A stretch of DNA of 64,000 bases from Lysinibacillus capsici (GTDB lineage Bacteria > Bacillota > Bacilli > Bacillales_A > Planococcaceae). The notes beneath the pieces were generated by a model, which made no database searches, was not told where the DNA came from, and worked only from the letters and a program-made list of their open reading frames with translations. Positions 25,739 through 34,861 of the stretch are shown piece by piece (the stretch's first letter is position 1; each line of letters starts with the position of its first letter). The translations under genes and the position numbers were made by a program. Where the stretch lies: positions 62,001-126,000 of the forward strand of contig NZ_PXXX01000024.1 of NCBI RefSeq assembly GCF_003367505.1, written 5' to 3'.

Positions 25739-26254
25739 TTATTTCTCGTTCTTTGGTTGAAGAACTAAGAACATGCTTCGGCCTTCCATCTTCGGTTTTT
25801 GTTCTACCGTTGATACTTCAGCACAAGCTTCAGCAAAACGATCTAACACACGTTGACCAATCTCTTTGTGTGTGATCGCACGACCTTTGAAACGTAGGCT
25901 ACATTTTACTTTATCGCCTTTTTCAAGGAATTTAATCGCATTACGTAACTTCGTTTGGAAATCATGCTCATCGATTGTTGGGCTCAAACGAACCTCTTTC
26001 ATTACGATGACCTTTTGATTCTTACGAATTTCACGGTCTTTCTTTTGCTGTTCAAACTTAAATTTACCATAGTCCATGATACGAGCGACTGGCGGCTTGG
26101 CTTGAGGGGCCACAAGGACAAGATCCAAGTTTACACGAGCGGCGATTTCTAGCGCTTCATTACGTGTCTTTACACCAAGCTGGTCACCATTGTGATCGAT
26201 TAATCGAAGTTCACGTGCGCGAATGCCTTCGTTTACATACATGTCTTTGCTAAT
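25739..26254 (-). CDS. infC: Translation initiation factor IF-3 (AUU start)
   Basis: IF-3, about 171 residues; binds the 30S subunit and rejects initiation at non-standard codons. The N-domain is INEGIRARE-like ([20 protein letters not shown]), the linker is [18 protein letters not shown], and the C-domain includes [18 protein letters not shown] and [20 protein letters not shown]. The first ATG (26242) is 18 bases too far from the GGAGGTGG Shine-Dalgarno sequence, whereas ATT at 26252-26254 is 8 bases from it and gives the expected (M)[10 protein letters not shown]-terminus. AUU initiation is the known basis of infC autoregulation in other bacteria. Confidence 0.96.
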   Translation of the reverse strand: MSKDMYVNEGIRARELRLIDHNGDQLGVKTRNEALEIAARVNLDLVLVAPQAKPPVARIMDYGKFKFEQQKKDREIRKNQKVIVMKEVRLSPTIDEHDFQTKLRNAIKFLEKGDKVKCSLRFKGRAITHKEIGQRVLDRFAEACAEVSTVEQKPKMEGRSMFLVLQPKNEK

Positions 26255-26507
26255 AGTAATCCACCTCCAAGTAGTTGTCGCGAATACATGGTTTGGGCAA
26301 AGCCTTGCCCGGTTGAACGGTACATCCTCTCGTCATGTCCATAAAAAAAGGACGGACATTTTTGAAGATGTCCGCCCGCTATATGTGCATGCGCAAGTCT
26401 ACGCAAAACAATTCAACGTGTCATACCTGTTCACAGCCTTTAAAGCGTTGTATCAGGTGAGAAGCGGGCAGCCTCTACTTCAACCACAAACTTTGTATTC
26501 ATTAACC
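26255..26507 (-). ncRNA. L20-type leader with transcription attenuator upstream of infC
   Basis: About 250 bases of untranslated leader lie between the promoter and infC. It contains a strong intrinsic terminator (26343-26377: GGCGGACAT and ATGTCCGTC arms and TTTTTTT on the minus strand) and upstream sequence able to form alternative stems, for example GCCCGC (around 26470) with GCGGGC (around 26376). Position and layout match the Bacillus L20 leader, in which L20 binding promotes termination. I cannot verify the rRNA-like L20 site by eye. Confidence 0.85.
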
Positions 26508-26513
26508 TTAATT

Positions 26514-26542
26514 ATATTAGCATGTATATGATAAGCTGTCAA
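26514..26542 (-). promoter_or_regulatory. Sigma-A promoter of the infC operon
   Basis: Minus-strand TTGACA (26537-26542), exactly 17 bases, then TAATAT (26514-26519). It is a near-consensus promoter, suitable for a highly expressed ribosomal protein operon, and places the start near 26507. Confidence 0.85.
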
Positions 26543-26616
26543 ATATTTATTTTCTTATCAGTGCTAACATAACCAAAATGAAGCTATTCTATACAAATGC
26601 AAGATTTATTTTATAC

Positions 26617-26648
26617 AGAAACCCTCACTTTGGCAAGCGAGGGTTTCT
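26617..26648 (-). terminator. Hairpin after thrS
   Basis: AGAAACCCTC and GAGGGTTTCT arms with inner CTT/AAG pairing form a strong stem beginning 10 bases after the thrS stop. The U-tract is poor (TGTATAAAAT), so it may work partly as an RNA-stabilising hairpin. Confidence 0.7.
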
Positions 26649-26657
26649 AGTTAAAGC

Positions 26658-28589
26658 TTATTTTGTAATTTCTGTTTTTATAGCTGCTAGGAAATCCTCA
26701 AAGCTAATTGTTTCGGAATCTTTCGAGCCATAACGTCGAACATTTACGCCATTTGCCTCAACCTCTTTATCCCCGATAACAAGCATATAAGGAATCTTTT
26801 TCATTTGTGCCTCACGGATTTTATAGCCTAATTTCTCTTCACGATCATCCATTTCCACACGTAAACCAGCCGCTGTAAGTTGCTCTTCAATTTGCTTTGC
26901 ATAGTCGAAGTGAGCTTCATTCGATACTGGAATAACTTCAACTTGTACCGGTGCTAACCAAGTTGGGAATGCTCCTTTGTATTCTTCAATTAAGAAGGCA
27001 ACAAAACGTTCCATTGTTGATACAACACCACGGTGGATAACAACTGGACGATGAGGCTTACCATCTTCCCCAACATAAGTTAGGTCGAAGCGTTCTGGTA
27101 ATAAGAAGTCTAATTGAACTGTAGATAAAGTCTCTTCTTTACCAATCGCTGTTTTTACTTGAACGTCAAGTTTAGGACCATAGAATGCAGCCTCACCTTC
27201 CGCTTCAAAGTAGTCTAAGCCAAGTTCATCCATTGCTTCTTTTAGCATACTTTGTGCTTTTTCCCACATTGCATCATCATCGAAGTATTTCTCAGTATCT
27301 GCTGGGTCGCGATAAGATAAACGGAATGAGTAATCATTAAGGTCGAAATCTTTATAAACCTCTAAAATTAACTGTACTACTTTTTGGAATTCCGCTTTAA
27401 TTTGATCTGGGCGAACAAAAATATGGGCATCATTTAATGTCATCCCACGAACACGTTGTAAGCCTGAAACAGCCCCTGACATTTCGTAACGGTGCATAGT
27501 GCCAAGCTCTGCAATACGCAATGGTAGGTTACGATATGAATGCATGCTGTTTTTGTACACCATCATATGGTGAGGACAGTTCATTGGACGCATAATTAAT
27601 GTTTCATTATCCATTTCCATTGGTGGGAAAATTGAATCTTGATAATGATCCCAGTGACCAGAAGTTTGATAAAGCTCTTTAGAACCTAATACTGGTGTAT
27701 AAACGTGCTTATAGCCAAGTGATAATTCTTTATCGACAATATAACGTTCAATAACACGACGAATTGTTGCACCATTTGGTAACCAAAGTGGTAAACCTTG
27801 GCCAACTTTTTGGGAAGTTGTAAACAGTTCTAGTTCTTTTCCGATTTTACGGTGATCACGTTCTTTTGCTTCTTCTAGCATTTGAAGGTGGTGTTTTAAT
27901 TCCTCTTTTTTGAAGAACGCTGTACCATAAATACGTTGTAACATTTTGTTATCAGAGTTCCCTCTCCAGTAAGCACCCGCTAATGATAAAAGCTTGAATT
28001 CACGAAGTTTACCCGTAGATGGTACGTGGATACCACGGCAAAGATCAAAAAACTCGCCTTGATAATAAATAGATACTTGCTCATCTGCAGGAATTGCTTC
28101 AAGTAATTCTAATTTATACTCATCGCCAATTTCTTCATAAAGGGCTTGTGCTTCTGCACGGCTTACATTTTTGCGTTCTACCTCAAGGTTTTCAGCAATA
28201 ATTTTCTTCATTTCTTTTTCAATGGCTGGTAGATCTTCAGCAGTGATTGGTGTTGGTGAGTCAATATCATAGTAGAAACCACCTTCAATTACTGGACCAA
28301 TACCAAGCTTTACATCTGGGAATAGACGTTTAATAGCTTGCGCTGTTAAATGGGCAGTTGAGTGACGTAAAATTTCAAGTGCTGCCTCATCATCTTGTGT
28401 AATGATTGCAATTGTTGAATCCTCTTCAATTGGTGTTTTTAAATCTACTAACACACCATTAATTTTACCTGCATACGCTTTTTTCCGTAAGCCAGGGCTA
28501 ATAGATAATGCTACGTCATCAGTTGATGTGCCTTTTGCAAATTCCTTTACAGCGCCATCTGGGAAAGTTAATTTAATCATTTCTGACAT
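26658..28589 (-). CDS. thrS: Threonyl-tRNA synthetase
   Basis: Class II synthetase of 643 residues charging tRNA-Thr. Domains in order: TGS (1-62, [19 protein letters not shown]), editing/SAD domain with [19 protein letters not shown] and [12 protein letters not shown], the catalytic core with [13 protein letters not shown] (zinc-ligand cysteine) and [18 protein letters not shown], and the anticodon-binding domain from about 535 ([12 protein letters not shown]). Length is normal. The ATG at 28589 has a GCAAAGGAT ribosome-binding site. Expression is controlled by the T-box leader at 28842-29090, with an unusual 250-base spacer between leader and gene. Confidence 0.97.
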   Translation of the reverse strand: MSEMIKLTFPDGAVKEFAKGTSTDDVALSISPGLRKKAYAGKINGVLVDLKTPIEEDSTIAIITQDDEAALEILRHSTAHLTAQAIKRLFPDVKLGIGPVIEGGFYYDIDSPTPITAEDLPAIEKEMKKIIAENLEVERKNVSRAEAQALYEEIGDEYKLELLEAIPADEQVSIYYQGEFFDLCRGIHVPSTGKLREFKLLSLAGAYWRGNSDNKMLQRIYGTAFFKKEELKHHLQMLEEAKERDHRKIGKELELFTTSQKVGQGLPLWLPNGATIRRVIERYIVDKELSLGYKHVYTPVLGSKELYQTSGHWDHYQDSIFPPMEMDNETLIMRPMNCPHHMMVYKNSMHSYRNLPLRIAELGTMHRYEMSGAVSGLQRVRGMTLNDAHIFVRPDQIKAEFQKVVQLILEVYKDFDLNDYSFRLSYRDPADTEKYFDDDAMWEKAQSMLKEAMDELGLDYFEAEGEAAFYGPKLDVQVKTAIGKEETLSTVQLDFLLPERFDLTYVGEDGKPHRPVVIHRGVVSTMERFVAFLIEEYKGAFPTWLAPVQVEVIPVSNEAHFDYAKQIEEQLTAAGLRVEMDDREEKLGYKIREAQMKKIPYMLVIGDKEVEANGVNVRRYGSKDSETISFEDFLAAIKTEITK

Positions 28590-28672
28590 ATCCTTTGCAC
28601 TCCTTTGTTTTTGATAAATACATAATGCTTGATGATTGGCTGGAGCAATGTTTGTGTGACTCTACGGCTTGG

Positions 28673-28819
28673 TTTGAGCGGAGTCATTGCTTTTTTAAGC
28701 ATTTCTCTGTTCAATCGGAGCGGCATCTTCATGTTTCTGAGCGGTTTCTTACTCTCTATGAGCGAATTTACCACTTTCGCGAGCGACTTATCTCCCTATA
28801 TGAGCGGAGCCACCACTAT
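28673..28819. repeat. Seven tandem degenerate 21-bp units between the thrS T-box and thrS
   Basis: Seven consecutive 21-base units share a YGAGCGR core at the same position (unit starts 28673, 28694, 28715, 28736, 28757, 28778, 28799; unit 2 is the most diverged). The other 14 positions are variable with T-rich bias. The + strand frame would read as a seven-residue (Y/F/S)ER repeat, but has no ribosome-binding site. It lies in the thrS mRNA leader, after the attenuator. Confidence 0.8.
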
Positions 28820-28841
28820 TTCAATGAAATCTAAGAAAAAT

Positions 28842-29090
28842 AAAAAAAGCTCCATCCCTCACAAAAGGGACGAAGCGTATGCTCGTGGTTCCACCCTTCT
28901 TCCTTCCGACTTACATAAAGTCAGACGAAGCTCAAGGCTAGCTAACGGGCTAGGGACCGGCGAAAGATTATCCCTTTCGCTGCTCAGTAGGTAGTAAATA
29001 ATGTGCCCATACTAGGAAGTTTTCAGCCGATGACTTCCCTCTCTAAAAGCTGATACACAAAATTCATGTCCTCATCAATGCATATTGATA
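28842..29090 (-). ncRNA. T-box riboswitch leader of thrS
   Basis: The minus strand contains the T-box bulge AGGGTGGAACCACG (28884-28897) followed by a terminator (28842-28876; GCTTCGTCCCT and AGGGATGGAGC arms and TTTTTTT). The 5' part has an AG-rich bulge (AGAGAGGGAAG) and a threonine codon (ACC or ACT near 29000) in the region expected for the specifier loop. It should sense uncharged tRNA-Thr. The exact specifier base pairs and the 5' end are not resolved by eye. Confidence 0.92.
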
Positions 29091-29143
29091 TTAAGTATAT
29101 GAGTCAGTATACGCTCGATTGTCGAAAAATGCAACTATCAATG

Positions 29144-30082
29144 TTACATCCGACGATTTTTGCCTCGCATTTCGATCGGCACTGTTAGGGCTTTAATTCG
29201 CTCCATAATTCGTCCCGCTTTAACAACCTCAATATCACCTTTTTGTGACTGAGCTAAGTGATGCTCTAATTCTTCATAGTTAAAATTAGACGTAATAAAA
29301 GTTGGCAATTGCTCTGCCATCCGATAATGGAAAATAGTCCCCAATATTTCATCACGTGTCCAGGCAGTCATTGTCTCCGCACCTAAATCATCTAGCATTA
29401 AGACAGGAGCCTTTTTAATATAATCTATTTTCTCATTCAATGTATTATCGCCAATGGCATTTTTCATTTCTCGTAAAAATTCTGGAACGAAAACTACCAC
29501 AGAGCGGATTTTAATAGATGCTAATTCATTGGCCAATGCACCAAGTACAAAGGATTTCCCTACACCAAATTTACCATATAGGTAAAAACCTTTTGCAGGT
29601 AATTGACCAGTTTCTTTTGTTATTTTAACAAATTGAGCTGCTTTTTGTGCAATCGCCACACGTGATTCATCATCAATACTTAAATCATGAATTGTTGCTT
29701 GTAGCACATCTTTTGGCATATGCATACTTGCAATCATATTCGCAACATCTCGGCGTTCTTCTTCCCTAATCTTTTGCTCACAGCGCACATAGTCCATTTC
29801 AATAGAATTCCGAACAACCCTTAATGTCGGGATGAATCCTTTTAAATAGTTTGTACAATGTTCGGTATTATCACACCCACAGCACTCAGTAGATTGACTA
29901 ATAAACTCATGCAGTTTAGGTAAATTTCGCTCAACATTGTCATAGTTTAATTCATCTGCATGCTGCGCTAAAAATTCCTGCACATGCGGGTGCTCTAAAA
30001 TTTCACGTCGCATGGCTTCATAGCGTTCTTGGAACGAGGGTACATTAATTGCTCGCTTTAGTGGTCCATTTATAGGTTCGAT
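29144..30082 (-). CDS. dnaI: Primosomal helicase loader DnaI (probable AUC start)
   Basis: AAA+ ATPase that loads the replicative helicase at origins and restart sites. The N-terminal region has a cysteine-rich zinc-binding segment (CCGCDNTEHC); the AAA+ core shows Walker A KFGVGKS, Walker B VLMLDDLGAE, and a C-terminal RIMERIKALTVPI with arginine finger region. The first ATG (30013) has no ribosome-binding site and would delete about 23 conserved residues. The upstream in-frame sequence from the ATC at 30080-30082 (IEPINGPLKRAINVPSFQER) matches the MEPI... start of B. subtilis DnaI as I recall it, and AAGAAGGTGAG lies 5-8 bases before it. No ATG, GTG or TTG exists in that stretch. It begins 18 bases after dnaB. 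Confidence 0.9.
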   Translation of the reverse strand: MEPINGPLKRAINVPSFQERYEAMRREILEHPHVQEFLAQHADELNYDNVERNLPKLHEFISQSTECCGCDNTEHCTNYLKGFIPTLRVVRNSIEMDYVRCEQKIREEERRDVANMIASMHMPKDVLQATIHDLSIDDESRVAIAQKAAQFVKITKETGQLPAKGFYLYGKFGVGKSFVLGALANELASIKIRSVVVFVPEFLREMKNAIGDNTLNEKIDYIKKAPVLMLDDLGAETMTAWTRDEILGTIFHYRMAEQLPTFITSNFNYEELEHHLAQSQKGDIEVVKAGRIMERIKALTVPIEMRGKNRRM

Positions 30083-30100
30083 TACTGCTCACCTTCTTTA

Positions 30101-31465
30101 CTATTCGCTTTTTCCTAGCATCTCTAATATTTTTTGTCGCTCTTTTTCAAAATCTATAGTACTAGAGGTAGATTCCTCTTGATTGTCATTTCGTTTATAG
30201 AACCATTCAGGCACTTTTTCTTCACGTTGATATCTTGAACGTCCTTTAGTCTGTTGACTCGTTTTATTGGACGTTTGCGGCTTGTTTTTCCAAGCTGTAT
30301 ATTTATCATGCTCTTGACGTGCAAGTTCCATTGCTTCCTTAGCGGTCTGGACATTTTTTCGTACCCAATGATCAGCAATCGTTTCCACATATTTTTTAGG
30401 GAGCTTCATATCTGTTGTTAGCATAACGTATTCTAACAATGCATTAACCACTCCAATTGGCATGCCATGTTGAACGATTAAATTTTCTGCAAGTTGGACT
30501 GAGGTTTGTAATGGTTCTTTACCATTATTTATATCTCTTAAAACTTGGACAGGTGCCGTTGTTTCTAAATAGTGTTGAAGTTCCTGATCCTTGGTTTTTT
30601 GTCCCGCTTCTGCTACTGGTAGAGGATTGGTGACACGGGCAAGTTTTGGCGGCTCCTTGGATACGGTTAATTTATAAAAATCAGCAGCAGCCTTTCGTAA
30701 ACGTTCCTGAGAAATTCCTAAATCATCATCTAAAGCAAGTATGACTACTTTTTGCATATCAAGGGCTGTTAAATGATATAAAAATGCCAACTTGGCTATA
30801 GCTTCACGCACTTCAAATGTCAACAAATTGGAAGGTACCAATTGCTCAGACAAACCAGCTTGCAATAAATCAAAATCGAATTGCTCCAAATAAAAAGGAT
30901 ATACTTTTTGTTGTTTATCCTTATGACTCGTATCCACTTGTAAATCTGATGGGATATTGGCATGAACAGGCTTATAGACATCAATAAAAGCACGAGATAC
31001 ATCCTTAAACGCCGAGTCCTTTACAGGTGACATAAAGCGCTGACGTAAGTTGCGATAAGCCTGCTCTCCAATTTTACTAAACAAAAACATCGACAGCAGC
31101 GGGTCTTTCATAAAGCTATCTGCATCTAATGGGCGCTGTAGCTCATATAAAAAACTACGCTCACCAGCATTTTCTTTTTTCCATGTACGCAGCAAACCAA
31201 TAGCTTCTAAAGCAATACGAGCCTCAAACACTTTACCAATTGGTAGCCCTAGCACATTCATTAAATAATAATGTGTCATTTGCTGCTTTGGCATTTGCTC
31301 TGCTTCTGCCCATAATGTTAAATAGAGGCTAACTGGCTCTGATCCCGTTAATGGTTGATAAAATAATGTAACTAATTGACGCTCTTGTGTAGAAAATGCA
31401 TGAGGTAGACGAATGTCGAAAGGATCGCCAGGCTGCAATTCCTTATATAAATGAATCAACGTCAT
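30101..31465 (-). CDS. dnaB: Replication initiation and membrane attachment protein DnaB
   Basis: Firmicute DnaB (not the helicase), 454 residues, a primosome component that works with DnaD and DnaI to load the helicase and attach origins to the membrane. The N-terminal region (LQPGDPFDIRLPHAFSTQER, then LVTLFYQPLTGSEPVSLYL) and the central DnaD-like DDBH segment with LIVQHGMPIGVVNALLEYVM and the YVETIADHWVRK motif are characteristic. It lies between nrdR (16-base gap) and dnaI, as in Bacillus. Confidence 0.94.
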   Translation of the reverse strand: MTLIHLYKELQPGDPFDIRLPHAFSTQERQLVTLFYQPLTGSEPVSLYLTLWAEAEQMPKQQMTHYYLMNVLGLPIGKVFEARIALEAIGLLRTWKKENAGERSFLYELQRPLDADSFMKDPLLSMFLFSKIGEQAYRNLRQRFMSPVKDSAFKDVSRAFIDVYKPVHANIPSDLQVDTSHKDKQQKVYPFYLEQFDFDLLQAGLSEQLVPSNLLTFEVREAIAKLAFLYHLTALDMQKVVILALDDDLGISQERLRKAAADFYKLTVSKEPPKLARVTNPLPVAEAGQKTKDQELQHYLETTAPVQVLRDINNGKEPLQTSVQLAENLIVQHGMPIGVVNALLEYVMLTTDMKLPKKYVETIADHWVRKNVQTAKEAMELARQEHDKYTAWKNKPQTSNKTSQQTKGRSRYQREEKVPEWFYKRNDNQEESTSSTIDFEKERQKILEMLGKSE

Positions 31466-31481
31466 TCATCCTCTCTGTTTG

Positions 31482-31952
31482 CTATGATTTCTTCTCCGTT
31501 TGACGTTGAATAATGTCCTTTATTTCTTCAATAAAGACATTGATATCTTTAAACTGACGGTAGACCGACGCAAAACGCACATAGGCAACCTCATCAATTT
31601 TGGCTAAGCGGTCCATGACCATTTCGCCAACATCTTCTGAGCGTACTTCCGAATTTCCAATACGACGAAGATCTTTTTCAATGGACAGAACAAGTTCTTC
31701 CAGCACATCAAGTGCCACTGGACGTTTTTCACAAGCACGAATAAGCCCACGAAGTACCTTCTCACGGCTAAACTCTTCTCGTGAACCTTCCTTTTTCACA
31801 ACGACTAATGGTGTCTCTTCAATTTTTTCAAACGTTGTAAAACGGAAGCCACATGACTCACATTCACGACGTCTACGAATTTCTTTATTATCATCTACTG
31901 GCCTCGAATCCACAACACGCGTTCCGTTAAATTGGCAAGATGGACATCTCAT
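31482..31952 (-). CDS. nrdR: Transcriptional repressor NrdR
   Basis: Repressor of ribonucleotide reductase genes, 156 residues. N-terminal zinc ribbon with cysteines at 3, 6, 31 and 34 (MRCPSC ... [12 protein letters not shown]), followed by an ATP-cone ([20 protein letters not shown]) that senses ATP/dATP. ATG with AGGAGAG upstream. It starts the nrdR-dnaB-dnaI transcript. In B. subtilis speD lies between gapB and nrdR; it is missing here. Confidence 0.97.
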   Translation of the reverse strand: MRCPSCQFNGTRVVDSRPVDDNKEIRRRRECESCGFRFTTFEKIEETPLVVVKKEGSREEFSREKVLRGLIRACEKRPVALDVLEELVLSIEKDLRRIGNSEVRSEDVGEMVMDRLAKIDEVAYVRFASVYRQFKDINVFIEEIKDIIQRQTEKKS

Positions 31953-32084
31953 ATAATTACTCTCCTGGTTTACAACAATTTAATATATCTATTATAACAA
32001 ATTTCCTACATGTAAGAAAAGTGCATTCACGTTTGTGGGCTCATGATAAATCTAAAGCACCTGAAGTACAAGAAAAGTTTCTGT

Positions 32085-32125
32085 AAAAAAAGAGCACATT
32101 GAAACCTTTTCGATTTCAATGTGCT
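32085..32125 (-). terminator. Terminator of gapB
   Basis: Perfect 12-base arms AGCACATTGAAA / TTTCAATGTGCT followed on the minus strand by CTTTTTTTA, 15 bases after the gapB stop. Confidence 0.93.
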
Positions 32126-32139
32126 ATCTATAGAAATTA

Positions 32140-33162
32140 TTACGCGTTTACCGTTTCTAAAGCATTTGCCACTTTTTTCACAAGGTCAACAACGCGTGCA
32201 GAGTAGCCCCACTCGTTATCATACCAAGCAAGTACTTTTACTTTGCGGTTGCCTAACACCATTGTAGAAAGTCCATCAACTGTTGAAGAATAAGTTGTTG
32301 TATTGTAATCAGAAGATACTAATGGCTCAACAGAGAAATTAAGGATACCCTTCATTGGACCTTCTGTTGCCGCTTTTACAAATGCTGCATTAACTGCATC
32401 AACTGTTACATCTGTATTTAAATCTACTACAAGGTCAACTAAAGATACGTTTGGTGTTGGAACACGAAGTGCCATACCATGAATTTTACCTTCTAATTCA
32501 GGTAACACTAATTTTAAGGCTTTCGCTGCACCTGTAGATGTTGGGATAATGGATTGGGCGCATCCACGTGCACGACGTAGATCTTTATGCGGATTGTCTA
32601 AGTTCTTTTGGTCATTTGTATAAGCATGAACTGTTGTCATTAAACCATTCTCAATACCAAACGTGTCATTCAATACTTTTGCTACTGGTGCTAAGCAGTT
32701 TGTTGTACAAGAAGCATTTGAAATAACATCATGTTTCGCAATATCCAATTTGTCATCATTTACACCTAAAACAATTGTGACATCCTCGTTTTTACCTGGT
32801 GCTGTTAAGATTACTTTTTTCGCTCCTGCTGCTAAGTGCATTGCTGCTTTATCACGTTCATTAAATTTTCCTGTAGCTTCAATAACGATATCTACACCCA
32901 TTGTAGACCAAGGTAATTTTAAAGGATCACGTTCACTAATAATTTGAACTCGTTTACCATTTACAACTAAAGCATCGCCTGCTGGTTCTACCGTACCTTC
33001 AAATGTTCCGTGATTTGTGTCATACTTAATCAAATGTGCTAACGTTTCTGCAGGATAGCTAGCGTTAATTGCAACGATGTTTAAATCTTGTTGTACGATA
33101 GCCTGGCGGAAAACCATACGTCCGATACGCCCGAAACCATTAATAGCAATTGATACTGTCAT
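32140..33162 (-). CDS. gapB: Glyceraldehyde-3-phosphate dehydrogenase, gluconeogenic GapB type
   Basis: Type I GAPDH, 340 residues, cytosolic tetramer. NAD(P) fold with [15 protein letters not shown], catalytic [12 protein letters not shown] cysteine, [20 protein letters not shown] phosphate-binding segment, and [13 protein letters not shown]. The residues after the second beta strand read [16 protein letters not shown] instead of the NDL found in glycolytic GapA, which fits GapB using NADP in the gluconeogenic direction. Synteny with coaE and nrdR and the CcpN-like operator upstream support this. ATG with GGAGGATATTATAA. Confidence 0.95.
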   Translation of the reverse strand: MTVSIAINGFGRIGRMVFRQAIVQQDLNIVAINASYPAETLAHLIKYDTNHGTFEGTVEPAGDALVVNGKRVQIISERDPLKLPWSTMGVDIVIEATGKFNERDKAAMHLAAGAKKVILTAPGKNEDVTIVLGVNDDKLDIAKHDVISNASCTTNCLAPVAKVLNDTFGIENGLMTTVHAYTNDQKNLDNPHKDLRRARGCAQSIIPTSTGAAKALKLVLPELEGKIHGMALRVPTPNVSLVDLVVDLNTDVTVDAVNAAFVKAATEGPMKGILNFSVEPLVSSDYNTTTYSSTVDGLSTMVLGNRKVKVLAWYDNEWGYSARVVDLVKKVANALETVNA

Positions 33163-33222
33163 TTATAATATCCTCCTGTGAGTACATACTCAGATTAATT
33201 AATTATATACTTTATGGTGATT

Positions 33223-33233
33223 AGTATAACACA
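33223..33233 (-). promoter_or_regulatory. CcpN-like operator upstream of gapB
   Basis: The minus-strand TGTGTTATACT fits every position of the CcpN consensus I recall (TRTGHYATAYW). It lies about 60 bases upstream of the gapB start and overlaps TATACT, a possible -10. CcpN represses gapB during growth on glucose in B. subtilis. Only one exact copy was found, while B. subtilis has two. Confidence 0.5.
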
Positions 33234-33320
33234 ATTTTAAAAAAGATGAACATTATATATTGAGAATATAAAAGTTCTTATTTTCTGAAAAATTATTCTT
33301 TATTATGGCGTTTCCCCATA

Positions 33321-33356
33321 AAAAAATGCGTAGCAAGGTCAGCTTGCTACGCATTT
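33321..33356 (-). terminator. Terminator of the polA-mutM-coaE operon
   Basis: AAATGCGTAGCAAG and CTTGCTACGCATTT are perfect 14-base arms with a five-base loop; the minus-strand side continues as TTTTTT. It begins 10 bases after the coaE stop. Confidence 0.95.
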
Positions 33357-33366
33357 ATAAAAGAAC

Positions 33367-33963
33367 TCATGAAATAACACCCCAATAATGCAGGATTTTT
33401 TTTAATTGTTCTTCTGTACTTTCTATATTTTCATTATTATAAATGACCGCATGTGCACCCTTTTCTTTGACAGACATCGGCAGTTGAGAGTGCATACGTG
33501 CCAATGCATCTTCTTTAGATAAATTATTACGTTCCATTAAACGTCGAAGCTGAACTTCTTCACTGACCGATACCACAATGATACGTTCTACAAAATGTTG
33601 AAGCTTACTCTCAAATAACAAAGGAATGTCCATCACAACATGTTCATGTCCTGCTTCTAAATAAGCATCACGCTGACGTAACATTTCTTTTCTGATTGCT
33701 GGATGCATGATATCATTTAACGTTTTGCGTTTGGCAGGCTCATGAAATATGATATCTCCCAGCATAGTTCGATTTAAATTGCCGTCCTCAAGCAAGATAG
33801 CTTGTCCGAAGCTTTCAGCAATCAATGCTAATGTCTCAGTTCCAGGTTCTACGACATCTCGTGCTACAACATCTGCATCAACAATCGGTAAACCCAGTTC
33901 GCTCATCATTTTAGCTACTGTACTTTTTCCACTTGCAATACTTCCTGTTAGTCCGATAATCAT
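33367..33963 (-). CDS. coaE: Dephospho-CoA kinase
   Basis: Final enzyme of coenzyme A synthesis, phosphorylating the ribose 3'-OH of dephospho-CoA. The 198 residues contain the P-loop GLTGSIASGKST, the DADVVARDVVEPG segment, HPAIRKEM, and the DIPLLFES lid region. The ATG at 33963 is chosen over upstream codons because AAAGGGGAT lies upstream and homologues start MIIGLTGS. It starts 13 bases after mutM, in the polA-mutM-coaE transcript. Confidence 0.96.
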   Translation of the reverse strand: MIIGLTGSIASGKSTVAKMMSELGLPIVDADVVARDVVEPGTETLALIAESFGQAILLEDGNLNRTMLGDIIFHEPAKRKTLNDIMHPAIRKEMLRQRDAYLEAGHEHVVMDIPLLFESKLQHFVERIIVVSVSEEVQLRRLMERNNLSKEDALARMHSQLPMSVKEKGAHAVIYNNENIESTEEQLKKILHYWGVIS

Positions 33964-33976
33964 TGCTAAATCCCCT

Positions 33977-34849
33977 TTAATGTTGACAATTTGGGCAATA
34001 GACAGAGGTACGCCCTCCAATTGTCATTTGACTTGTTGCCGTTTCACATGCTGGACATACCTTTTTCCCATACATTTTTAATCGATTCTGCATACTCCCT
34101 GCTTCCCCATTAATATTCCGATAATCAGAAATAGTTGAACCACCCGCTTCAATGCTTTGACGTAGGACAGCAACAATCTCCTCAAATAATGCTCGCTTCC
34201 GCTTTTCACTAATGCTGCTCATTTTGCGTGCAGGGTGAATTTTCTGAGCAAACAATGCCTCTGTTGCATAAATATTGCCACAGCCCGAAATGACTTGCCC
34301 ATCCATAATTACTTCTTTTACGGCTTTATTTTCATATTTCGGTAGCTTAGATTTTGTTATAAAAAAATCACATGCATGCTCATCAAATGGCTCTGGTGCC
34401 ATTTTTGTCAATGGTGCATGATCTTCAATTTTTGTCAGAAAACGAAGTTCACCGAATCGACGAATATCTGAATAAATCAAGTATCCCCCATCTGCCATTT
34501 CAAATGTCGCATGGATATGCTTTTGAAATTTCGCCTCATTGATTTCCTCGGGTGAATTCACAACAAACCAAGCACCTGTCATCCCTAAGTGACTAACAAG
34601 AACATATGGAACATCATCCTTCAGCAAATGAAAGAAAATATATTTTGCTCTTCGTTCAATTTTGGTAATGGTCATCTGGGACAAAGTACTTTCAAATGCA
34701 TCAGGCGCTGCTTGTTTGACAATACATTGTTTACCCTCACTAAAAGAGAAATGTACTCGTTCAGAAAGCTGAACCTGTTGAATGGTACGTCCTTCAACTG
34801 TTGGCTTCAATGCCTGGACGACACCCTCTACCTCTGGTAATTCAGGCAT
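33977..34849 (-). CDS. mutM: Formamidopyrimidine-DNA glycosylase
   Basis: Bifunctional glycosylase/AP lyase that removes 8-oxoguanine and formamidopyrimidines. N-terminal PELPEVEG provides the catalytic proline and glutamate; the central GNIYATEALF and H2TH region (GCGNIYA) and the C-terminal zinc finger (CPACETATSQ ... YCPNCQH) are complete. It has 290 residues, slightly long for the family. It is 12 bases from polA and 13 from coaE. Together with the MutT-like gene at 1950 the window contains two oxidised-guanine defence genes. Confidence 0.97.
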   Translation of the reverse strand: MPELPEVEGVVQALKPTVEGRTIQQVQLSERVHFSFSEGKQCIVKQAAPDAFESTLSQMTITKIERRAKYIFFHLLKDDVPYVLVSHLGMTGAWFVVNSPEEINEAKFQKHIHATFEMADGGYLIYSDIRRFGELRFLTKIEDHAPLTKMAPEPFDEHACDFFITKSKLPKYENKAVKEVIMDGQVISGCGNIYATEALFAQKIHPARKMSSISEKRKRALFEEIVAVLRQSIEAGGSTISDYRNINGEAGSMQNRLKMYGKKVCPACETATSQMTIGGRTSVYCPNCQH

Positions 34850-34861
34850 TTGAATCCCTCC

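Noticed and set aside
26255-26507. T-box leader for infC
   Set aside because: There is a terminator but no GGTGGTACC-type T-box sequence; position and operon identify it as an L20-type leader.
28595-28834. 79-residue + strand frame with a heptad ER repeat
   Set aside because: It is the translation of the 21-bp repeat array. No ribosome-binding site, it lies in the thrS leader on the opposite strand, and the repeat is treated as DNA/RNA structure.
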